A stretch of 15,448 nucleotides of DNA from Acidiphilium sp. CAG:727 (lineage in GTDB: Bacteria > Bacillota > Clostridia > Christensenellales > Borkfalkiaceae). A program made the position numbers and the translations under genes. This document shows positions 8,265 through 14,618 of the stretch, piece after piece. The notes under the pieces are model-generated. The model had not been told where the DNA came from, ran no database searches, and was given only the letters and a program-made list of their open reading frames with translations. The stretch is taken from NCBI GenBank assembly GCA_000437515.1, contig FR898440.1:18607-34054 (forward strand), read 5' to 3'. How positions within the stretch are numbered: position 1 is the stretch's first letter; every line of letters starts with the position of its first letter.

Positions 8265-8896
8265 GTAAAATAAAACTTGTAAATAAAATTATTGACATAG
8301 ATAATTCAAGAATTATCTACAATAAACCGCTTGACGACTCATGGCAAGACGATTGGCAGGTAATGGCAGGCGAGTGGAGCGTGCAAGACGGTTGTCTTGT
8401 GGGAGTGGAACGCGGAAATAAAGGCGGCGTTCTGTTTTTTAAACAACGTTTTGACGGTATCAACGTAATGCTGACTTGCAAAATCAGTACTATTTTGCCT
8501 GCCACGCGTGACGTAAACGGCATTTTCTGCGCCGAATGGGATGATAAAACCGACTATCTCGGCGATTACTATGTGTGCGGACTAAATGGTTGGTACGACG
8601 ACAAGTCGGGTATTGAAGGATACAAGGCAGGCTTGGGCGACTTCTGCGGAATGTCTGAAACCGCTTATAAGTATAAGGCCGGAGAGGAAATCGAATTTAC
8701 TTTCGGCTCGATTAACGGACATTGTTTCATGCTTGTAGACGGCAAACTTGTTGCCGAGCATCTTGACGGTATACTAAAACTTAACAAGGGACATATCGGC
8801 TTTTCCCCATACTGCACAATGCTCAGAATTCGTGACATCGTGATTCGTGAAATCAGTTATGTTAACAATCAACAGCACTACGATCCCGAGTTCTGA
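8261..8896 (+). CDS. Small concanavalin-like jelly-roll protein, DUF1961/DUF1080-like
   Basis: A 211-residue protein without a signal peptide. The opening IIYNKPL...DDWQV, the GEWSVQDGCLVG turn, and the closing GHIGFSPYC...IRDIVIREI strand pair match the pattern of beta-jelly-roll families such as DUF1961 and the DUF1080 3-keto-glycoside hydrolase group. I cannot separate these two from sequence alone. The middle contains DYYVCGLNGWYDDKSGIEGY, dense in aromatic and acidic residues and a plausible sugar-binding or active-site loop. The start overlaps the rhamnosidase stop by ATGA with only a weak GGA upstream, so translation is likely coupled. The next gene begins 5 bp after its stop. A DUF1080-type activity would fit with the upstream oxidoreductase (oxidise, then eliminate), but a purely carbohydrate-binding role is equally possible. 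Confidence 0.68.
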   Translation: MSKIKLVNKIIDIDNSRIIYNKPLDDSWQDDWQVMAGEWSVQDGCLVGVERGNKGGVLFFKQRFDGINVMLTCKISTILPATRDVNGIFCAEWDDKTDYLGDYYVCGLNGWYDDKSGIEGYKAGLGDFCGMSETAYKYKAGEEIEFTFGSINGHCFMLVDGKLVAEHLDGILKLNKGHIGFSPYCTMLRIRDIVIREISYVNNQQHYDPEF

Positions 8897-8901
8897 CACG
8901 A

Positions 8902-9483
8902 ATGATATCGGGCTTTTATCAAATGAAATACCTATTAAAAAACAATCGCGACGGTGCTGCCTCCGTATACAGAACGACGGTGGAGGCGTCGCATGACGAA
9001 CGAAACATATATTTTAACTTTGTGGCGGAACATAGTAATTATTACTGCCCATACCACAACTACAACGATATACACTCTTGCGGTGACGCTGTGGAAATTC
9101 TTATCGGTATTGATCCTGCGCGTAAAACATATTACGAGTTGGAAGTAAATCCCGACAATTCCAAAATGCTTGCAAAAATGACGGTGGCGGAACTTGACGG
9201 AGACGGCGCGGCAAAGTTGAATATAGAATTTGTCGACGAAAAGGACTGTTTTTTTACTTCAAGCACTGCCAAAACGTCCGGTGGCTACACTGCTTGCATT
9301 GTCATAGACAAGGATAGGCTAAACATGCCCATCGAACAAATCTACTTTAATGCATATCGTTTGGAAACCGACGGGGGCGAGATGGAAAAGCACCTGTTTG
9401 CACTAAACCCGACAATGTGCGGTAAGTTTCACGTACCGACCCGTTACGTGATGTTACGTGACTACTTATCGCCTGGAAAATAA
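8902..9483 (+). CDS. CBM9-like (family 9 carbohydrate-binding / DOMON-like) protein
   Basis: A 193-residue single-domain protein. The order of motifs fits CBM9-like beta-sandwiches: IYFNFVAEH, an Asn-Asp-Ile then GDAVEILIGID segment, YYELEVNPDN, a central VVxELDGDG-type edge, IYFNAYRLE, and a closing FALNPTMCGKFHVPTRY. CBM9 modules are usually appended to secreted enzymes; here the domain is a stand-alone protein with no signal peptide or membrane segment, between cytosolic enzymes. The ATG at 8902 is 5 bp after the preceding stop and lacks a clear ribosome site, so re-initiation is likely; an in-frame ATG at 8923 is an alternative. Possible roles are binding of imported glycan or being a partner of a neighbouring enzyme. 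A catalytic role cannot be ruled out. Confidence 0.68.
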   Translation: MISGFYQMKYLLKNNRDGAASVYRTTVEASHDERNIYFNFVAEHSNYYCPYHNYNDIHSCGDAVEILIGIDPARKTYYELEVNPDNSKMLAKMTVAELDGDGAAKLNIEFVDEKDCFFTSSTAKTSGGYTACIVIDKDRLNMPIEQIYFNAYRLETDGGEMEKHLFALNPTMCGKFHVPTRYVMLRDYLSPGK

Positions 9484-9506
9484 AAATAAAATAAAAAATA
9501 ACGACC

Positions 9507-11033
9507 ATGAAAAAAATTGTATATTTACCGCTTGACGAACGTCCATGCAACAATACTTTTTGTCAATTTCTCGCACAGAATAACAACGAAATAAATCTGG
9601 TTTGTCCACCGTTGTCGATTCTCGGACTTAAAAAGAAGCCCGCAGACTATCAAAAAATTGCAGCGTTTTTGACCGAACAATGCGCCGATGCCGACTACCT
9701 GATACTTGCCGTAGATATGTTGTTGTTCGGCGGTCTGGTACCGTCAAGACTGCATCATATGGACGTAGAAGAAGTTTCGTCGCGCATCGAAGTAATCAAG
9801 ACAATCAAGCGCAACAATCCCAAGCTGAAGATATTTGCCTTTTCGCTTGTAATGCGTTGCCCGACATACTCCTCTTCCGACGAAGAACCGGACTATTACA
9901 AACAATACGGCGAGCGAATCTTCAAGTACGGCGTCAACGAGCATAAGTATCTGGACGGCTTGATCGACAAACAAGAGTATTTGTCGCAGAAAGCGTTGTT
10001 AAACGTACCACAATCAGTAATCGAAGATTACACTAACAGACGTAGTGTAAACATCGAGGTGCTTACCGAAGTGCTTAAACTTGTCGGCGACGTAATAAAC
10101 GAGTTTGTCATTTTGCAGGACGATTCTAACCCATACGGCTACACTGCGCTTGACCAACGCATTGTAAAAAAATGTCTTAGAGACAACAATATCGATATTG
10201 ACATTTATCCCGGTTCGGACGAGGGCGGATTGACGTTGCTTGCCAGAGTGCTGACAAGAATAAAAGGCTACTCACCCAAGATTTGTCCCGTCTATCCCAG
10301 ACCGGAGTGCAGGGACGTTGTTCCACTGTTCGAGGACAGGGCGGTGTACAAGAGTATAACCGCACAGATAGAAAGCGCAGGGTGCACGGTTTCCGAAGAA
10401 AACGACGCCGATATTTATCTGTTTTGCAATTTGCCGGTTGGACAAATGCTGGACTTTTGCAGTTTGTATATCGGCAAGACAAACGGCGTTGACAATGTTG
10501 TCAACAAGCAATACGTCGATCGCGACTTGCCCAAGTTTGTTTCAAAACTTGCCGAACTTCATGCAAAAGGCAAGGCCGTTGCCGTTGCCGACATAGCGTA
10601 TGCCAACGGAGGCGACGCAGAAATTGCCCGAATGGTTTCCGAGTCGGTAGGACTGCTTAACATCACAGGTTACGCAGGGTGGAACACTTCGTCCAATACG
10701 TTGGGTACGGTTATTTGTCAGGCAGTGTTTTACAACTTTTTCAAAAACACGCCTACGCACAGACGTTTTACTGCCGAGCGTGTGTACGAGGATATTGCCT
10801 ATTGCTCTCACGTCAGAGGCAGCGTTACCGCAAACGAGTTGCCGAAACTCGGTTACAACTACTTCGATGTCGGCGAACAACGCGGCAAAGTTTCCGACGT
10901 GGTGGCTCGTCAATTGGATAAATTTGTCGGAGATTACTTCCCCGAAATTTACACCGAATACAAAATTTCCGACTGCTATATGCCTTGGAGAAGAATGTTT
11001 GAAGTCGGCCTTGCAGTGGAGGAAAAAAAGTGA
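9507..11033 (+). CDS. DUF4127-family protein
   Basis: A 508-residue protein matching DUF4127 from end to end. It opens with YLPLDERPCN (Asp10, Arg12). It continues with VDMLLFGGLVPSR (Asp70, Arg81), LQDDSNPYG (Asp205, Asp206), PGSDEGGLTLLAR (Asp238, Glu239) and GYAGWNTSSNTLG (Trp392, Asn393). The repeated invariant acidic, Arg and Asn residues look like an enzyme active site rather than a structural protein. The family has no assigned activity known to me, although members recur in carbohydrate and amino-sugar clusters. No signal peptide, so cytosolic. The start follows an A-rich stretch with no Shine-Dalgarno, unusual for this locus, but MKKIVYLPLDERP is the standard family N-terminus, so the start is well supported. 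It begins 23 bp after the CBM9-like gene. Confidence 0.93.
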   Translation: MKKIVYLPLDERPCNNTFCQFLAQNNNEINLVCPPLSILGLKKKPADYQKIAAFLTEQCADADYLILAVDMLLFGGLVPSRLHHMDVEEVSSRIEVIKTIKRNNPKLKIFAFSLVMRCPTYSSSDEEPDYYKQYGERIFKYGVNEHKYLDGLIDKQEYLSQKALLNVPQSVIEDYTNRRSVNIEVLTEVLKLVGDVINEFVILQDDSNPYGYTALDQRIVKKCLRDNNIDIDIYPGSDEGGLTLLARVLTRIKGYSPKICPVYPRPECRDVVPLFEDRAVYKSITAQIESAGCTVSEENDADIYLFCNLPVGQMLDFCSLYIGKTNGVDNVVNKQYVDRDLPKFVSKLAELHAKGKAVAVADIAYANGGDAEIARMVSESVGLLNITGYAGWNTSSNTLGTVICQAVFYNFFKNTPTHRRFTAERVYEDIAYCSHVRGSVTANELPKLGYNYFDVGEQRGKVSDVVARQLDKFVGDYFPEIYTEYKISDCYMPWRRMFEVGLAVEEKK

Positions 11034-11185
11034 TGCAGGATATAAAAAATTACAACGGTACAAAATTTTTTATCATCGGGCATTGCTTGACGACGCGATG
11101 CCGTTTGGGAAAAATCCGACCTTATCGACACCGATCTTGCTGCAACTGTTGTAATGCAAGCTTTACAGAGGAAGAAAAAATATGA
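11033..11185 (+). pseudogene. Possible gene remnant or tiny ORF between the DUF4127 and GH2 genes
   Basis: A 50-codon ORF runs from an ATG overlapping the DUF4127 stop (TGATG, 11031-11035) to a TGA overlapping the GH2 start (ATGA, 11182-11185). Its first 17 residues (MQDIKNYNGTKFFIIGH) look like a normal protein start. The rest turns Arg/Cys-rich and looks non-coding. In another frame (from about 11097) the same DNA reads DAVWEKSDLIDTDLAATVV, which looks like ordinary protein, and a third frame bridges the two with LLDDA. This pattern fits a decayed gene start with indels. It could also be a chance ORF or a real small protein. No family is recognised. The ribosome site of the GH2 gene lies inside it. 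Confidence 0.3.
11167..11174 (+). promoter_or_regulatory. Ribosome binding site of the GH2 gene
   Basis: AGAGGAAG ends 7 bases before the ATG at 11182 and supports that start. It gives the GH2 gene its own initiation signal after the 148-bp gap. Confidence 0.65.
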
Positions 11186-13647
11186 CAGAATTGAAACTAA
11201 ACAAGAGATGGACGGTGGATTTCGACGGAAACAAGTTGCCTGCCGCCGTACCCGGAGATGTGACCCTCGACTTGTGGCACAACAACGTAATTGACAATCC
11301 GTATTTCGGGATGAACCACAAACAGTTGCATTGGATAATAAATCGCGACTTCGTCTACGAAACACGCTTCGACGTTTCCGACGAGATGTTTGCCGAACAG
11401 GAAATCTTACTGGAATTTGACGGCATAGACACATATGCCGACATATATCTCAACGGCAAACAACTGGGGCATACTCAAAACATGTTTTTGAAGTACACCT
11501 ACTCTGTAAGGGATATTGTCAAAAAAAGCGGCAACCTGCTTATTGTAAAAATGTTGTCGACGGGACAAGTGATGGACAGCATCGACACCCGAGGCTATCA
11601 CGGTGTGTTTAACGTCAAACGTTTGTTTATACGCAAGGCACAGTGTCACTTCGGTTGGGACTGGGCACCCGATATGCCGGGGTACGGTATCTGCGGCGAT
11701 GTAAGGTTAGTCGGATGTAAGAAAAACCGTATCAGTGATGTTCATTATCGCGCATTTAATAACGGAAAATTGAGCATATTTACTGATCTTAATTACACCG
11801 TTCGCGAACATATGACCGAAGACAACCAGCTAAGACAGTGTTCCCCGGAGTGCATAAACGACGCGCTTCGTTATATAGTGGCGAAACGCCCCGACGAGCA
11901 GATTTCGGATAACAACTGTATCGTTTTCGAAACCAAAGTTTTGGGTGAAAAGAATTTTGCAAACTTTACTATCGAAAATCCTGCGCTGTGGTGGCCAAAC
12001 GGTTACGGCAAACAGCCATTATACGAGTACAAGGTGCAACTTGTGCGTAACGGTAAGGTTGCGGATGAGCGAGAGGGAAAGTTTGCTTTCCGAGAGATAT
12101 CTTTGTGTCAACAACCGTACGATCAAACGCGTATGCAGTACCAACTGCAAATCAACGGCAAAAACGTGTTTGTCAAGGGGAGTAACTGGGTGCCTGCCGA
12201 GTGTTTTATCGGCAGTATTACTACGGAAAAATATCAACGATTGATCGGGCAAGCCGCCAAGGCTAACTTCAATATGGTGCGTGTGTGGGGTGGCGGACTG
12301 TACGAAAAAGACGTTTTTTACGATATTTGCGATCGTAACGGTATCATGGTGTGGCAGGATTTTATGTTTGCCTGCTCCGATATACCCGAAGACGACGCAG
12401 AGTTTGTTGATGCTTGCCAGAAGGAGATTACCTATCAGGTTTGCAGACTGCGAAACCATCCGTCACTGGTATATTGGTGCGGAGGCAATGAAAAAACAGG
12501 ATCCTACGGGTTGAAAATCACCAAGGGGGACTACTTTGTTGACGTAATTTTGCGCGGTACGGTAGATAATTATGACGGTACGCGTCCTTATGCACGTCAA
12601 AGTCCTTGTTCGCTTACCGACGTCGGCAACGACAGAACTTCGGGCGAGTCGCATGCGGGCAGTTACGAAAGCAGTCTTATCTCCGGGGTTCTTAACTATC
12701 GCAACAAAGTCAGCGAGTCGGGCGTTATGTTTGTATCGGAATGCGCCAATATGGGGCCGGGAACGTTAGAGATATACAAACGGATGTTTCCCGAGGATAA
12801 ACTGTGGCCGATGAACGAGTATTGGAGAGACCGCCTGATGGAAAATCCATATTCGGAATTCAAGGTGCCGTTTTGCGAGAGGCAAACATTGTATGCAGAC
12901 ACGCTGTATGGCAAGAGCGACACTTTGCGACAATTTGTGGCAAAGGGCATGACGAGTCACGCCGAATCAATGCGCGCCGAAATAGAGTTTGCTCGTGCAA
13001 ACCCTGCATGCGGCGGCTTTATGAACTGGATGTACAGCGATATCTGGCCGTCGGCAACGTGGGCGGTAGTGGATTATTATTGCGAGCCGAAGCAAGCTTA
13101 TTATCAAATGAAGCGCAGTTATGCTCCGATTGTCGTCACGTATGTGCAAAACGAAGATAAACGGTTGCAACTGGTTTTACTGAATGACGATTTACGTGAA
13201 GTTACGGTAGACGTAACATACGGAATGCGGACGCTTGACGGCAAAACCGTGTGGAAACACACAGTAACGCTTACGTCTGCAGGCTACAGTGCCGTTGATA
13301 TTGAAGACAAATATAACGCGCCCGACAGTTATTTGTTTGCCGAGTACGACATGGATGGCGTAAAACACGTTACGGTGTTTTCATACGATATGTGGCACAC
13401 GTGTCGTTTTGCAAGCGATTATACTTATAAGGTGGAGAAATTGTCCGACTGTTATGCCGTCACCATTGCGGCAAAACAATTTGCGAAGGGCGTAATTGTG
13501 CGCATGAAAGACAATTACAGGTTTACCTATTCGGATAATTATGTAGATTTACAGGCAGGTGAACAAATCACTTTGTACATCTACGGAGCAACAGACAAAG
13601 ATATTGAAACGATTGAAGTAACGGATTTTGCAAAGGAGACTGCATGA
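11182..13647 (+). CDS. Beta-mannosidase-type glycoside hydrolase, family GH2
   Basis: An 821-residue enzyme of normal length for bacterial beta-mannosidases. Domains in order are an N-terminal sugar-binding jelly roll (about 10-175, with FDGIDTYADIYLNGK and HFGWDWAPD), an immunoglobulin-like domain (about 180-320, ending in NPALWWPNGYGKQPLY), the catalytic TIM barrel (about 324-645) and a C-terminal beta-sandwich. The VRVWGGGLYE and GIMVWQDFMFAC blocks are characteristic of GH2 mannosidases. The acid/base is Glu437 in YWCGGNE and the nucleophile Glu520 in FVSECANMG. GGFMNWMYSDIWPSATWAVVDY closes the barrel. It should remove beta-mannose from non-reducing ends, by a retaining mechanism; related specificities such as beta-glucuronosyl or beta-galactosyl are less likely. 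There is no signal peptide, so it is cytosolic. The stop overlaps the HAD start (ATGA, 13644-13647). Confidence 0.95.
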   Translation: MTELKLNKRWTVDFDGNKLPAAVPGDVTLDLWHNNVIDNPYFGMNHKQLHWIINRDFVYETRFDVSDEMFAEQEILLEFDGIDTYADIYLNGKQLGHTQNMFLKYTYSVRDIVKKSGNLLIVKMLSTGQVMDSIDTRGYHGVFNVKRLFIRKAQCHFGWDWAPDMPGYGICGDVRLVGCKKNRISDVHYRAFNNGKLSIFTDLNYTVREHMTEDNQLRQCSPECINDALRYIVAKRPDEQISDNNCIVFETKVLGEKNFANFTIENPALWWPNGYGKQPLYEYKVQLVRNGKVADEREGKFAFREISLCQQPYDQTRMQYQLQINGKNVFVKGSNWVPAECFIGSITTEKYQRLIGQAAKANFNMVRVWGGGLYEKDVFYDICDRNGIMVWQDFMFACSDIPEDDAEFVDACQKEITYQVCRLRNHPSLVYWCGGNEKTGSYGLKITKGDYFVDVILRGTVDNYDGTRPYARQSPCSLTDVGNDRTSGESHAGSYESSLISGVLNYRNKVSESGVMFVSECANMGPGTLEIYKRMFPEDKLWPMNEYWRDRLMENPYSEFKVPFCERQTLYADTLYGKSDTLRQFVAKGMTSHAESMRAEIEFARANPACGGFMNWMYSDIWPSATWAVVDYYCEPKQAYYQMKRSYAPIVVTYVQNEDKRLQLVLLNDDLREVTVDVTYGMRTLDGKTVWKHTVTLTSAGYSAVDIEDKYNAPDSYLFAEYDMDGVKHVTVFSYDMWHTCRFASDYTYKVEKLSDCYAVTIAAKQFAKGVIVRMKDNYRFTYSDNYVDLQAGEQITLYIYGATDKDIETIEVTDFAKETA

Positions 13648-14510
13648 AAAGGTTAATCGGCAAAAGTCTCGGCAATGTGTTTTTTACCGAACAAAACGGT
13701 AACTTGTACGGTAATTTAACGAACTATGGCGTAAACGCGTCATATTTGATAAAACCTGTGGACTTTTTCGGTCCGGCGAAAGCAATACTTATGGACTTGG
13801 ACGGGACCACTCTTACAAGCGAGGACTTTTGGGTGTTTGTAATAGAGCAGACAATGCAAAAGTTGCTCGGCGACGGCAAGTTTTCGCTTGAGGAATCCGA
13901 TATACCGTTTGTTTCGGGTTTTACAACGGTTGATCATCTAAATTATTGTCTTAACAAATATATGCCGGACGAGGATATAAATTCAGCGGTAGAGTGCTAT
14001 CACAATATAGCAGAGTTTCAACTCAAAGAAATAATGCAAGGCAGGGGGCATGTCGATGCATTTAAGCCTGCAGATGGGCTGAAAGATTTTCTGACGGAAG
14101 TAAAAAAACGAAATATTAAAATAGGTCTGGCGACAAGCGGTCTGGACTATAAAGCCATTCCCGAAATCGTTGCGGCGTTTCGTACACTTAATATGGGCGA
14201 CCCGAGAAATTACTATGACGCAATCATTACCGGAGGACGCCGCAAAGATGTCGGCGATTACGGCACTTTGGGCGAAGTTGCTTCAAAACCGCATCCGTGG
14301 ATTTATACCGAACTGGCATATTTGGGATTAAAAGTAACCGACCCGACAACTGTCATCGGTATCGAAGACAGTGCTGCCGGTGTGTTATCGTTACGGTTTT
14401 CCGGGTTCCCCGTCGTTGGACTTAACGGCGGCAACATAACTCAAAGCGGGTTGGATTGCTTGTGTTGCAAAAAAGTAAATAAACTTGAAGAAATTTTGCA
14501 AATAATTTAA
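13644..14510 (+). CDS. HAD-superfamily hydrolase, beta-phosphoglucomutase/sugar-phosphatase-like, with N-terminal extension
   Basis: A 288-residue protein with all HAD motifs: motif I MDLDGTTLTSED (Asp51 nucleophile, Asp53), motif II LATSG (Thr164/Ser165), motif III Lys215 in SKPHPWIY, and motif IV GIEDSAAGV (Glu241, Asp242). A helical cap lies between motifs I and II, as in subfamily I phosphomutases and sugar phosphatases. Expected substrate: a phosphosugar made by the pathway. The first 46 residues before motif I are longer than the usual few and contain an Asn/Gly-rich stretch (QNGNLYGNLTNYGVNA). The start is firm: AAAGGAG at 13632-13638 sits just upstream of the ATG, which overlaps the GH2 stop. 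It is the last gene of the dense cluster, so it probably handles a phosphorylated sugar product of the pathway. Confidence 0.9.
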   Translation: MKRLIGKSLGNVFFTEQNGNLYGNLTNYGVNASYLIKPVDFFGPAKAILMDLDGTTLTSEDFWVFVIEQTMQKLLGDGKFSLEESDIPFVSGFTTVDHLNYCLNKYMPDEDINSAVECYHNIAEFQLKEIMQGRGHVDAFKPADGLKDFLTEVKKRNIKIGLATSGLDYKAIPEIVAAFRTLNMGDPRNYYDAIITGGRRKDVGDYGTLGEVASKPHPWIYTELAYLGLKVTDPTTVIGIEDSAAGVLSLRFSGFPVVGLNGGNITQSGLDCLCCKKVNKLEEILQII

Positions 14511-14524
14511 TGCTCCTTTATACA
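14496..14524 (+). promoter_or_regulatory. Candidate sigma-A-type promoter for the MBG-like lipoprotein gene
   Basis: TTGCAA (14496-14501) and TATACA (14519-14524) are separated by 17 bp, and each matches 4 of 6 consensus positions. The -35 box lies inside the end of the HAD gene. The surrounding AT-rich sequence makes chance matches likely; a second TATGAT at 14536 has no good -35. The 108-bp gap suggests that the lipoprotein gene has its own transcription start. Confidence 0.3.
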
Positions 14525-14568
14525 TTTTGATTTTTTATGATAAACAAGTAAGGACATAACGGAAATTA

Positions 14569-14594
14569 CGCATTGCAGAACACCTGACAATGCG
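14569..14594 (+). promoter_or_regulatory. Perfect 7-bp stem in the leader of the MBG-like lipoprotein gene
   Basis: CGCATTG (14569-14575) and CAATGCG (14588-14594) are exact inverted repeats around a 12-nt loop, ending 12 bases before the GGAGG ribosome site. It is followed by an A-run rather than a T-run, so it is not a standard + strand terminator. It may be a 5'-UTR hairpin affecting mRNA stability or translation, or an operator. Confidence 0.35.
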
Positions 14595-14606
14595 GAAAAA
14601 ATAACT

Positions 14607-14611
14607 GGAGG
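14607..14611 (+). promoter_or_regulatory. Ribosome binding site of the MBG-like lipoprotein gene
   Basis: GGAGG is 7 bases upstream of the ATG at 14619. It is one of the strongest ribosome sites in the window and confirms the start of this gene. Confidence 0.75.
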
Positions 14612-14618
14612 AAATGAT

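Noticed and set aside
11033..11185. Resemblance of the remnant to the N-terminus of GH38 alpha-mannosidases
   Set aside because: The composite reading needs two frame changes, and the key His-x-Asp-x-x-Trp pattern is not convincingly present; too weak to assign a family.
14536..14541. TATGAT as a -10 box for the second lipoprotein gene
   Set aside because: No acceptable -35 element is found 16-18 bp upstream.
14511..14618. Intrinsic terminator after the HAD gene
   Set aside because: The only good stem is followed by A residues, not T residues, on the + strand; no classic terminator is visible.
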